Assembly: GCF_040412425.1 (NCBI RefSeq)
Contig: NC_089781.1
Coordinates: forward strand, 54,519,813-54,583,812
DNA length: 64,000 bases
Reading direction: 5' to 3'
Origin: Macrobrachium rosenbergii
Lineage: Eukaryota; Arthropoda; Malacostraca; Decapoda; Palaemonidae
Position 1 is the stretch's first letter. Each line of letters starts with the position of its first letter. The translations under genes and the position numbers were made by a program. Below the pieces are notes generated by a model that saw nothing but the letters and a program-made list of their open reading frames with translations, was not told where the DNA came from and ran no database searches. This document shows, one piece after another, positions 12,501-24,281 of this stretch.

Positions 12501-15500
12501 CTGACTTCTTTCTTTCGAATGGAGAAACAGATCATACTCTAACACTCTCCGGCTTCTTTCTTTCCAATTAAAAACTAGATCATACTCTTCCACACTCCGG
12601 CTTCTTTTTTCCAGCAAAAAAAAAAAAAGTTCAAAATCTTTGGCTTCTTTCTTTCCATTGGAGAACCAGATCATACTCTTACCTTACACTCAATGATTTC
12701 TTTCTTGTTAGGGGAGAACCAAATCCTCCTCCTACACTCTCTGGCTTCTTTTTTTTTCAGTGAAGAACCAGATCATACTCTTACATTCTCTGACTTCTTT
12801 CTCTCCAGTAGAGAACCAGATCATGTTCTTACACTCCCTGGCTTCTTCCTTTCCATTGGAGAACCAGATCACACTCTTACACTCTCTGACTTCTTTCTTT
12901 CCAGTGGAGAGTCATATCATACTCTTACATTCTCTGACTTCTTTCCTGCTAAGGGGGAACCAGATCATACTCTTGCACACTCTAGCTTTCTTTCCAGTGA
13001 AGAACTATATCAAACTCTTACACTATCTGGCTTCTTTCTTTACAGTGGAGAACCAGATCATACTCTTACACTCTCTACTTTATTTCTTTCCTGTGGAGAA
13101 TTAGATCGTACTCTTACCCTATCTGGCTTCTTTTTCTATTGGAGAACCAGATCATACTCTTACACACTCTTGCTTCTTTTTTCCAGTGAAGAAACAAATC
13201 ACACTCTTACACTCTCAAGCTCCTTTCTTTCCAGTGGAGGACCAGATCTTACTCTTATATTCTCTAACTTCTTTCTTGACAATGGAGAACCAAATCATAC
13301 TCTTCCTTTCTTTGGCTTTTCTTTCATCGAAGAATCAGATCATAAGTTTACACCAACTGACTTCTTACTTTCCAGTGAAGAAACATATCATACTCTTACG
13401 CTCTCTTTCTTCTTTCTTTCCAGTGGCAAAACAAATCATACTCTTACACTCTCTGGTTTCTTTTTTCTTCTTTCCAGCTAAAAACCGATCAAATTATTAG
13501 ACTCCCTGGCTTCGTTATTTCCAGTGGAGATCCAGATCATACTCTTTCACTCTCTGGCTTTTTTATTTCCAGTCAAGAACCAATCATACTCTTACACTCT
13601 ATGGCTACTTTCTTGCCAGTGGAGAATCAGATCATACTCTTAAACTCTCTGGCTTCTTTTTTTTTTTTTACAGCGAAGAACCATATAATACTCTTCACTC
13701 TCTGACTTATTCTTTACAGTAGATAACCAGATCACACTCTTACACTCTCTGGCTTCTTTTTTTTCCAAGTGGAAAACCAGATCATACTCTCTGACTTCTT
13801 TCTTTCCAGTGGAGAACCAGATCATACTCCTACACTCTCTGAATTATTTCTTTCTAGTTGAGAATTAGATCAAAATACACCCCCTGACATGTTTCTTTCC
13901 AGTGGATAACCAGATCATACTCTCATACTCTTACACTTTCTGATTTCTTTCTTTCCAGTGGAGAAATAGATCATACTCTTACACTCCCTGGCTTCTTTTT
14001 TATCCTATTGGAGAACCAGATTATACACTTAAACACTCTGGCTTCATTTTTCCAATGAAGAACCTGAACTCTTACACTCTGTGGCTTCCTTCTTTCCAAT
14101 GGAATCCCAGATCATACTCTTACACTCTCTGGCTTCTTTGTTTCCAGTTGAGAACCAGATCATACATTTGAACTCTCTGGCTTCTTTCTTTCCAGTAGTG
14201 AAACAAATCAAACTCTTACACTCTCTGTCTTTTTTCCAACGAAAATAATATCATGCTATTACACTTTCTTGCTTCGTTCTTTCTTTGTAGTAGACAACCA
14301 AATCAAACTCTAACACTCTGTGGCTTCTGAAAAAGCAGATCACACTCTAACAGTCTCTGGCTTTTTTCCAGCAAAAAACATTATACTATTACACTCTCTG
14401 GCTTCATTCTTTCCAGTGAAGAACCAGATCAGACTATTACACTCTATGGCTTCTTCTTGCCAATGGAGAACCAGATCATACTCTTACACTCTCTGGCTTC
14501 ATTTTTTTTTGAAGTGCAGAACCAGTTTATATTATTACAGTTTCTGACTTTTTTTCCATTACAGAACCAGATCTTTCTCTTATATTCCCTGACTTCTTTC
14601 TTTCCAGCTAAGAAACAGATCATACTCTTGCACTTCCTGGCTTCTATCTTTCCGATGGAAAACTAGACCAAACGCTTACACACTGTGACTTCTTTCTTTC
14701 CAAAGGAGAATCAGGTCATACTCTTACAATCTCTGGCTTCTTTCTTTGCTGAGGAGATCCAGATCATACTTTTACACTCTATGACTTCTTTCTTTCCACT
14801 AGAGAACATGATCATACTCTTACACTCTCTGACTTCTTTCTTTCCAGTGGAGAAACAGATCATTCTCTTACATTCCCTGACTTCTTTCTTCCCAGTGGAG
14901 AACCAGATCATACTCTTACACTCTCTAGCTTCTTTCTTTCCAGTGTAGAACCATGTCATACTATTATACTCTCTGGCTTCTTTCCTTCCAGTGGAGTACT
15001 AGATCATACTCTTACACTGTATGATTTCTTTCTTTCCAGTGAAGTATTAGATAATGCTCTTACACTCTCCCTCTTCTTTTTTTCTATTGGAGAAGCAGAT
15101 CATGCTCTTCCACTCTCTGGCTTCTTTCTCGACAGTGGAGAACCAGATCATACTCTTACTTTCTCTGGCCTTTCTTCCATCGAAGAATCAGGTCATAATT
15201 TTACACCAACTGACTTCATTCTTTCCAATGGCGAACCAAATCATACTCTTCCACTCTCTGGCTTCTTTTTTTTAGTAAAGAACCAGATCATAGTCTTACA
15301 CTCTCTGACTTCTATCTTTCCAATGAAGAACCAGATCGCACTCTAACATTCTCTGGCTTCTTTCCAGCAAAAAACAGATCATATTATTAGACTCTATGGC
15401 TTCGTTATTTCCAGTGAAGAACCAGATCATACTCTTTCACTCTCTGGCTTTTTCTTTCCAGTCAAGAACCAGATCATACTCTTACACTCTATGGCTTCTT

Positions 15501-17898
15501 TCTTGCCAATGGAGAACCAGATCATACTTTTAAACTCTTCGGTCTCTTTTTTTTTTTTTTACAGTGAAGAACCATATAATACTCTTCACTCTCTGACTTA
15601 TTATTTACAGTAGATAATCAGATCACACCCTTACACTCTCTGGCTTTCTTTTTTTTCCAAGTGGAAAACCAGACCATACTCTCATGCTCTCTGACTTCTT
15701 TCTTTCCAGTGGAGAACCAGATCATACTCTTACACTCTCTGAATTATTTCTTTCCAGTTGAGAATTAGATCAAAATCTTACACTCCCTTACTTGTTTCTT
15801 CCCAGTGGAGAACCAGATCATACTCTTACACTCTAGCTTTCTTTCCAGTGGAAACAAAGATCATACTCTTATACTCTCTAAATTATTTTTTTCTTGTTGA
15901 GAACCAGATGATACTTTTACACTCTGATTTCTGTCTTTCCATTGGAGTACCAGATCATAGTCTTACACTCTCTGATTTCTTTCTTTCCAAAGGAGAACCA
16001 GATCATACAATTAAACACTCTGGCTTCATTTTTCCAGTGAAGAACTTCATCATACTCTTACACTCTCTGGCTGCTTTCTTTCCAATGGAATCCCAGATCA
16101 TGCTCTTACACCTCTGGCTTCTTTGTTTCCAGATGAGAACATGATCATACTTTTACACTCTCTTGCTTCTTTCTTTCCAGTGGAGAAACAGATCATACTC
16201 TTTCACTCTCTGGCTTCTTTTTTTGACAGTGGAGGACCAGATCATACTCTTACAACCTCTGACTTCTTTATTTCCAATGAAGAACCATATCATACTAATA
16301 CACTCTCTGGCTTCTTTCTTTCCAGTAGAGAACCAAATAAAACTCTTACACTCTCTGGCTTTTTTCCAGCAAAAAACAGATCATACTATTACACTCTCTT
16401 GCTTCGTTCTTTCCAGTGGAGAACCAGATCATACTCTTACACTTTATGGCTTCTTCTGACTTCTTTCTTTGTAGTAGACAACCTGATCAAACTCTAACAC
16501 TCTCTAGCTTCTTACTTTCCAGTGAAGAAGTAGATCACACTCTAACAGTCTCTGGCTTTTTTTCAGCAAAAATCTGATCATACTATTACGCTCTCAGGCT
16601 TCATTCTTTCCAGTGAAGATCCAGATCATACTCTTACACTTTATGGCTTCTTCTTGCCGATGGAGAACCAGATCATACTCTTACACTCTCTGGCTTCTTT
16701 TTTTGAAGTGAAGAACCAGGTAATACTCTTACAGTTTCTGACTTTTTTTTGTCAGAGAACCAGATCTTACTCTTATATTCTCTGGCTTCTTTCTTTCCAG
16801 CCAAGAAATAGGTCATACTCTTACACTCCCTGGCTTCTATCTTTCTGAAGGAAAACTAGACAATACTCATACTCACTTTCTGACTTCTTTCCAGTGGAGA
16901 ATCAGATCATATTCTTACCATCTCTGGCTTCTTCCTTTCCTGAGGAGAACTAGATCATACCTTTACACTCTATGACTTCTTTCTTTCCACTAGAGAACAT
17001 GATCATACTCTAACACTCTCTGACTTCTTTCTTTCCAGTGGAGAATCAGATTATTTTCTTACATTCTCTGGCTTCTTACTTCCCAGTGGAGAACCATATC
17101 ATACTATTACACTCTCTGGCTTCTTTCTTTCCAGTGGAGAACTAGATCATACTCTTATACTCCATGATTTCTTTCTTTCCAGTGGAGAATTAGATAACAC
17201 TCTTACACTCTCCCGATTCTTTTTTCTATTGGAGAACCAGATCATACTCTAACACACTCTAGCTTCTTTATTCCCGTGAAGAACCAGTTAATACTCTTTC
17301 ACTCTCTGACTTCTTTCTTTCCAGTGGAGTAGCAGATCATACTCTTACACTCTTAGACTTCTCTCTTTCCAGCGGAGAACCAGGTCATACTCTTACACTC
17401 TCTGGCTTCTTCCTTTACAGTGAAGAACCAAATCATACTCTTCCATTCTCTGGCCTCTTTCTTGACAGTGGAGAATCAGATCATACTCTTAAACTCTCTG
17501 GGTCATTTTTAACCAGTGGAGAACCAGATTTCAGTCTCACACTCCCTGATTTCTTAATTTCCAGTAGAGAACCACATCATACTTTTACATTATCTGGCTT
17601 CTTTCTTTCCAGTGTAGAACCAGATCATACTCTTACACTCTCTGGCCTCTTTCTTTCCAGCGAAAACCAGATCACACTCTTAGAGACTCTGACTTTTTTT
17701 CCAGCAAAAAAAAAAAAAAAAAAAAAAATCATACAATTACACGCTCTGGCTTCTTTCTTTCCATTTTAGAACTGCATCATCCTCTTACACTCTCTGGCTT
17801 CTTTTTTTCCAGTGAAGAACCAGATCATGCTCTTACACTCTGTGGTTTCTTTCTTTCCAATGGAGAACCAGATCATAAGTTTGCAATCTCTGGCTTCT
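9521..17898 (-). repeat. ~48-bp satellite array, right (inverted) arm
   Basis: About 175 copies of the same unit in reverse orientation; on + they read ACTCTCTGGCTTCTTTCTTT, CCAGTGGAGAACCAGATCAT, ACTCTTAC. Distinctive variants mirror the left arm: the TTACCTTAAACTC unit near 10170 matches that near 8395, the poly-T unit near 10530 matches the poly-A unit near 8040, and the poly-A unit near 17710 matches that near 985. The array also has a higher-order period of about 1.87 kb, for example 13500-13900 against 15370-15790. It stops abruptly near 17898, where a truncated envelope gene begins. Confidence 0.95.
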
Positions 17899-19494
17899 GA
17901 CAGTAATATAGTTTTAGAAGTCAATATGAACGCTATTTTTATTAGTGAAAATGATGTACTGGCTCTAAAATCGGAATTGACTCTTTTTGCTCAATCCCTT
18001 GAAGATTTGCATAAATCATATTTATCTAACAATGATCCAACGTCGCTTAATCAAGTTAGTGACACGGTTAATATGCTTTTTTTGGGAATTAAGGAATAAA
18101 ACATGCGAAGCTGAAATCTTAGCTCGTGATTTGCTTATGTGGTCAATGCCTCATGAAGCTACAGAAAGGCGTAACCCACTTTTTTAGTGGCATTAAACTT
18201 GGTTGGTACAGTAGCTGGTCTTGGTTTGGGAATTTCTCATCGGCTTAAACTTCGCGATCAGGGTTAAAATCGAAAATCTGGAACATCACCAAGAGGTATT
18301 AGCAGGAGAACTAAACAGGCAAATTCAAGCTTTGAACGGCGTAATTAGTAAAGTAAATGAACAATCACGACGTTTCAATCAGGTTCATGACACTCCAAGT
18401 TTTGTTAGCAACTTTGTGTATTATCATGCTAAAATTGATCATGTATCCTCGAGAGTTTCAAGCTTTATTGAAAATCAAAGGACTATGTGGAAGCCATAAC
18501 ACTTGCTGCTAAAGGCGTTTTGTCTCCTCATTTGTTACCAATTAAAGATCTTGCCCAAATTATCAGTAATGCTCATGATAGAATGCGTTATGTTCCAGTA
18601 GTAGATTTTCATAAGGTTGAATTTTATTACAGTTTGATCACAGTTAAAGTTGACCTTAATAAGATCGTAATCGACATTCCTTTTAACCCATCAGATGCGT
18701 GGAAAGCATATAAGATTTCGCCTTTTCCTACGTATGTATCTAACGTCTCGACACCTATTATTAATAACCTGTCAGCTCTAGTATTGGTTTCCGCCAATGA
18801 GTAAACTTATACGGTAGTCAGAGATCAAGAACTGTTAAATGATTGCTATGATGTTATGGGTTTTAAGGTGTGCAGGATCGATTTGTTTGAATTCGGGAAT
18901 ATATCAAATATGTCCTTGGGTTCATGCGAATTGGACTTAGTACTTAACAGAACCTCTCCCCATACACGTGAACATTGTTTGGATGGTCTGGTCAGGTATA
19001 ACGACAATCAGTTTCGTCACAGGCTCTTGAATGGCACGGCATTCGTCTTCTCTGCGGAAGCATACAGCGTCGTTTGCCCGGACGGAACTAGGGCATCAGG
19101 AAACATGTTCGTCGTCAATGATGGTTGCACTGCTACAACGTCGTCGCTTGTTATACGAGCTATGGTTACTATCATCCGTGGGCGTAATTTCTTCATCAAC
19201 ACATCGTGGGGGAACACAAGGCTGCAAAGTCTGACAATTCCCTACAGTAGGCCCGTCGAAAACGCTATTGCAGCATTGGACCTGTTATCTCCTGTGGACC
19301 GTTCTACTGTTCGCCACGACTTTATTCTCCTCTACGTGTTAATTGCCATCGGTATGCTGCTAGGATCCGTGGGCGTAGCTGCCAGCGTAGCGTTTTGGAA
19401 GAGAACACGAGGACTGAAGGAGGACATTGCGAAATCCTATGGTGCTCATAGGTCCCTTTTAGATATGAGTCATTGGGTGTATAGGGTTAAATAG
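17899..19494 (+). pseudogene. Envelope fusion protein remnant (baculovirus-F/errantivirus type), 5'-truncated and frameshifted
   Basis: Four successive open segments (about 17899-18099, 18221-18499, 18487-18804, 18856-19494) in different frames together resemble the membrane-anchored part of the F-like envelope proteins of errantiviruses and baculoviruses, which mediate membrane fusion at entry. In order they show a helical, heptad-like segment, a basic plus glycine-rich region near 18160-18235 where a cleavage site and fusion peptide would lie, a long coiled region, the 'LSPHLLP' and 'IPF..Y..SPFPTY' type blocks typical of the family, and a cysteine-bearing ectodomain. Near the C terminus is one transmembrane helix at about 19317-19395 (FILLYVLIAIGMLLG), followed by a short basic tail. 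The signal peptide and surface subunit are missing because the satellite abuts directly. Several frameshifts and an internal stop make it non-functional as assembled. Assignment is by sequence pattern only. Confidence 0.72.
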
Positions 19495-20722
19495 TGTGAT
19501 AACTGGCCATTATTTTCATTAAAACCCGACTACACAGAGAAAGACTGAAAAGGTTTTTATTGCAGGGGTAATAAATGCGGGGAGAAGAAAAACAATGGTG
19601 GTGATATTTACTATAATCTTATATAATGGCTACATTTATTTCTTTAATAAAAAAATAATACATATGTGTCAATATATACATGTTGTAATATATACATAGA
19701 GTGGCATATTGGTCAATCAAGATATGCACTGCATTTTAAAATCTGGATATCCATACTGGTCAATCTAACAGGATAACTATGAGTTATGTCTGTTTCATCT
19801 GGTTTATATAATTATCTTTTTTAAATAACCTCATCATATGATTATTATTATTGTTTTGTCTGGATACATTTTTAGGCATTGATTTTTTAATCTTCATCTT
19901 TGCATATGTATTCATGAATCTTGTGCACACAATTATGAAACATGTTTCTATATATAATTTCTATATATATGATTTCTACATATAATTTCTATGTATAATC
20001 TTCATTCACGTTATCAGTATACTGAATGTGGAAAGTGTATAGTTTTTGCTTTGCTTTCTGAGTAGTTATAGTTAGCTCATGAGTGAATGTTTTGGTGGTT
20101 TCGTTCCTATTGTGTTTTTACGTGGCCGAGCAAATGTCATGATCTGACATGATATAAAATGGAACCGGTAGTTCCATTCGTATTGTAATATAAGTGGACT
20201 TAGAAAAAGTATATATATCTGTGTGAGCACGAGAGGTGTTGTTTGTGAATCACAGATCTAGTCCATCAAGTCGCACATGTCAGCAGAACATGTCAGCAAG
20301 CATCCATGTGTTGTTTGGAAAACAGTATGTCAGCATAAGTCAACGTCCTCTTTTGTTCTGAGCTGAGAGCTGTCACGTACGCAGTGAGGAATCCTTGGGA
20401 ACGAGGTCATGGTGTGTTCGTGTGTGTGTAAATGATAGGTCTTGTTATGATGTGGCGTGGAAGTTTTAAGATAGATCAAAATGGGAAATCATCCTGTGTA
20501 GACCCATTGTTACCCTGTTGTACAAATATCTCCAATATAGTCACACAGAATCCCATTATGGAGTTTGTCTAAATCCTACCAGAAGAACTTTACTATTTCT
20601 AAGACGTAAACTCATTGCACAACCATGGAGAAACCTTTGAAGATGCAATTCCATTTCTCTGACTGTATTGACTACAGTCCACTCAATAAGAAATAGTTGG
20701 GCACTTGCAAGTGTCCCCAACA
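19495..20722. other. AT-rich non-coding stretch; possible 3' end of the env-bearing element
   Basis: No convincing gene. A purine run (GGGGAGAAGAAAAA, 19579-19592) downstream of the env stop is placed like a retroviral polypurine tract, which would put a 3' LTR after it. A TATA-like GATATAAAATGG near 20150 could belong to that LTR. No second LTR copy exists in the window, so neither LTR edge can be confirmed. A short frame at 20556-20738 on - faintly resembles helical env sequence but is too short to call. Confidence 0.35.
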
Positions 20723-20980
20723 CTTGTATCAAAAGCAAGTAATGATTGAATACATTAACAAGATTCAGCTTATAAATGTACTTGTATCAAAAGCAAGTAA
20801 TGATTGAATACATTAACAAGATTCAGCTTATAAATGTACTTGTATCAAAAGAAAGTAATGATTGAATACATTAACAAGATTCAGCTTATAAATGTTCTTG
20901 TATCAAAAGCAAGTAATGATTGAATACATTAACAAGACTTCAGCTTATAAAAGTACTTGTATCATAAGCAAATGATAGAT
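20723..20980 (+). repeat. 58-bp tandem repeat, ~4.4 copies
   Basis: Copies start at 20723, 20781, 20839, 20897 and 20956, each beginning CTTGTATCAAAAGCAAGTAA and ending near CAGCTTATAAATGTA. The first four are almost identical; the fifth is partial and decayed. It lies just downstream of the env end of the minus-strand Gypsy element, where its 3' LTR would be expected, so it may be LTR-internal, but no LTR pair supports this. Confidence 0.9.
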
Positions 20981-21072
20981 GAACTTCAACAAAGGTAAAT
21001 AAAGTGAGACTATCCAAGTTACAGGATTTTGACTTAGTCTTCAGCCCTAACTAAAGGTGGAATTCCCATAAT

Positions 21073-22582
21073 CTAACCAACTATGTGGGTCATACACTTC
21101 ACTTTATTTTCGGTGAAGCTCTTCTTTTGTTTATAGACAAGTCTGGTGATCATGGCAATGGCAGGTAACATTATTAGAACTAACATAAAAGTTAAAATGC
21201 AAAACTTCTTTAACCTTACACTCGAATTTGAGTGTGTTAGATTTGTGTAAACTTTCCTTTTCATATTTGCCATTATCTTGACTTTGTTGCTTGGGATGAA
21301 AACACCCTTGGATGTCAACTCACATCCACAATGATTCTGGATGTTGCATTCATTCAAGTCGGTGACATTTCCACATCTTACTTTGAAGCTGGTCCTTTCT
21401 GGATTAAAAATATAAATATCATCCTCCATGCTGATGAATGTTGTTCTTGGTGAGTCAAATATCCTGATCATGCAGTAATGATAAAGACAGGATTTTTTTG
21501 GTCAGCTTACTATATTTAAGTCGTTGGCATCACAAATGGAGTAATTAAAACGTGTAGATATTTTTGCAAGTTTTATTTTTGTTCCTCAGTGCGAGTGTGT
21601 GTGTCTCCTTGAAGTAAAAGTTCGGTGTACTTAGTGTCTAGCAAAGGGGTATAATTAGCAACACGTGTAGGGATGGGAATAAAGGAATAATATTTAAAGA
21701 ATTCTTTTAGTATTAACAGGAATTGTGACAAGCAAGGTTTCATTGGTAAGGGTAGCTTTAAGGAAAGGATAGAGTGAGTTAGCTCAATGAGAATAATAGG
21801 AAACTTGTTAAACTTAAGTTTAGTTTACACCCTTATTTCCTTCAAGTTTTTCTATGGCAACAGATTTGCAGAGACTTTCCTAGAGAAGTATTAACTTGGC
21901 TTTGACAAATGCCTTTAGTTCATCTCGTGCTCTCTTTATCTCTAATTTAATATTCATCATGGTAAAATTAAATTAGTTGTTTGGATACAAGTTTGGGTTT
22001 CCTAAGCAAATGTCTCAAACTTTTATCTCACTGATTCTTCTTTTGCTTTTAACTCAGTGAAAGCTTACTGGGTATCTTTTAGGTTGGTTTTCATATCTAA
22101 TGCTTCCAAATTTTCTCTGTTCATTTCATCCTCTATGGTAGTGATTTTCCCTTGCAAGGGTAACAATTGGCCTTGGGACCTGATCCCAAAATCACAGCTA
22201 GGCGTCCTGAATTGATAATTAGTATTATAATTAGCAGTAGCCCATTTTCTTATGTGGTTGCTTCGCCACGTAGATTTATCTCGATCCTGATGTGTTTCTC
22301 TTATCATATTCCTTAACACATAATCTGTTTCTTCACTACATAACTTTGGCTATTGATCTACTGTACTGTCGACTCAATGTTTTTCAGTTCCTTGTGCAAA
22401 TGTCTTATTTGATTGCTGAGGTCTTGAATTTCCTTGTAATATATCTTAATTCCGGAAAATTTGTTAAGCAGATTGACTTGTCCTTGTCTTGTATGATACC
22501 TCCTGTAGTTACAGTAGCTACGACTACTAGCACCTGCATGTAGTTCGCACACAGCGAGTATCATCAATACTTGTATTTTCAT
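21073..22582 (-). pseudogene. env of the minus-strand Gypsy element
   Basis: The first segment (22582-22358) opens with a signal-peptide-like start (MKIQVLMILAVCELHAG) followed by charged, helical sequence. The second (22319-22065) continues with polar sequence. The last (21471-21073) has a cysteine cluster (CNIQNHCGCEL) and ends with a hydrophobic anchor (FCILTFMLVLIMLPAIA) and a basic tail. Signal peptide, cysteine-rich ectodomain and single C-terminal anchor fit an errantivirus-type envelope glycoprotein. About 580 bp in the middle (21480-22050) has no open frame I can relate to env, so it is either badly decayed or an unrecognised insertion. Its position after integrase supports the call. 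Confidence 0.62.
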
Positions 22583-23104
22583 CTTGTAGATTACCTGAAA
22601 CAGTAATTTGATTTCAGAATTTTCTTCACAGTTATTAGTTAGGTGACCGTAAATATTCCTCTGTCAATTAAAGGAAAAGTATTCTGAAGTTCTGCATCCT
22701 TAACTGCAGAATTTTTACTGCACCCTTAACTACAGAATTTTTGCTGCAAAACCACTGGTTAAAGTAAGGAATGCAACAATAAATACAAAAATTATTTACT
22801 ACCAAGTCAACCAATTAAGATAAACTCAGCAATAAAGAAATCAAAAGGAAATGTTAATAGACAATAAATAATAACATGAAGTATTTTACTGGAAATAAGT
22901 CTTCTTCTTCTTAGAGTGTATCTTATTTTATCTTACAAGTCCTTTTGGTTGCATTTATCAATTTCTTCCGTACCAACAGCTTCTTGAGATCTTTTAACTT
23001 TGTCCATATGTATCCAAAATTCTCTCGATGAATCTACACATGAAGAAGGGTCTGAATTACTCATTCTTCTTACCTTCAATTTAGTTTCTTGGACGTCTGC
23101 TACT

Positions 23105-23990
23105 TTATGGGCCTGTAAGCCTTGTTGCTAGTTTATAATTTGTTCCACGTCTCACTTCTCTCTTTATGTATACTTCATCTCCAATCTTATAATCTTTAGG
23201 TTTCCATCCTTCTTGGTGTCTTTCTACCATAGCCGTCTGTGCCTTCCTCCAGGTTCTGTTCAACTGCTCATGTATCACTTTAAAGTTGTTCGTTCGTATT
23301 TTCATGATATCTTCCAAGTAATTAGGCTGGATTGATTGATTAAACCATTCATAAGGTAGTCTTAGTTCATGTCCCATCAGAGCTTTCATAGAGGTTGCTT
23401 GAATACTTGTATGATAGCGTGCATTTAATGACAATTGTACTAAAGGTAAGTTGATATCCCAGTTTGGATCTTGTTCAACTGAACGTCTCAAATTGTCTAA
23501 AACTTTAATGTTATTCCTTCCTGCCAGTCCTATACTTGCAAAATGAGAGGGTTTTATGTTTACCTTCTCTACCTTGAATATATTACATATTTCTTGAATC
23601 AGAGCATTATTAAACTCTACCCTGGTATGTGAAATTATCAGCTGTGGAGCAGAATAATGGCGGAATACCTTGTCAAATGGAGCAACAGCACAGACTCAAG
23701 CACTCTTACCAGTAAACAGTACCAACTCAGCCTATTGGTAATTGAATCACTACATACTAGTATGTCTTTACTTCTACTACATATCGTGTGTAGATCGGTG
23801 ATTAAATCTATTGCTACTCTCCCAAATGGAGTCTGTAGGATAGGATATTTCCCCAAGGGTACCTGCGTATCTGCTCTTCCCTTGTAACTCTTACAAATAT
23901 TGCAACTTTTTATATATTTATTGACATCCTTATAAAACCCTTTCCAATGAAAATGTTGCATGAGTTCAATAACTCTGCTTTGTAAAAGTT
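23105..23990 (-). pseudogene. Integrase of the minus-strand Gypsy element
   Basis: The upstream segment (23961-23638) contains the H-C-C part of the integrase zinc module (FHWKGFYKDV...CNICKSYKG) and the start of the catalytic core around 'VAIDLITDL', which supplies the first Asp. The downstream segment (23491-23105) matches the region after the core: 'SLNARYHTSIQATSMKALMG' is the usual block in which the protein contacts viral DNA, followed by a basic C-terminal part with 'GDEVYIKRE'. The stretch holding the second Asp and the Glu is disrupted between the two. Integrase joins the reverse-transcribed DNA to the genome; this copy cannot. Confidence 0.8.
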
Positions 23991-24281
23991 GTGGAGCAAT
24001 CTTCTTAGCTACTATTTTGTGAAATGTTTGAAAATAAGCGACACTACATGTTAGCCAACATAATATTCCATTTATAATTCTTCATTCATCAAGTTGGTTC
24101 CAATCTTCTTAATACCTTTTCTAGCTGTGGTACTAGTGGTGTCTCATTTTCCCCATATTTTAGTATTCCTTTCAAATCTTCATCTTTCTTTGTTCCCTCA
24201 CAAGGTGCGCCGATGATAGTTCTTCATTCTACCATTCACAACTTAACTAAATTGGGATTTTTATGAATCAGGCTTATGCTG

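Noticed and set aside
1..17898. Dozens of 60-260-codon open frames on both strands with 16-residue repeats (such as 'LLHSLASFFPVENQI').
   Set aside because: They arise because the satellite unit is 48 bp (16 codons) with few stops. They shift frame at every odd-sized unit, occur on both strands, and show no start context or domain.
1..17898. CRISPR-like array, suggested by regular short repeats.
   Set aside because: There are no unique spacers between identical repeats; the whole unit is the repeat, and the context is eukaryotic.
20556..20738. Minus-strand frame faintly resembling helical envelope sequence.
   Set aside because: Too short, out of order relative to the env of the same element, and no cysteine or anchor motif to support it.
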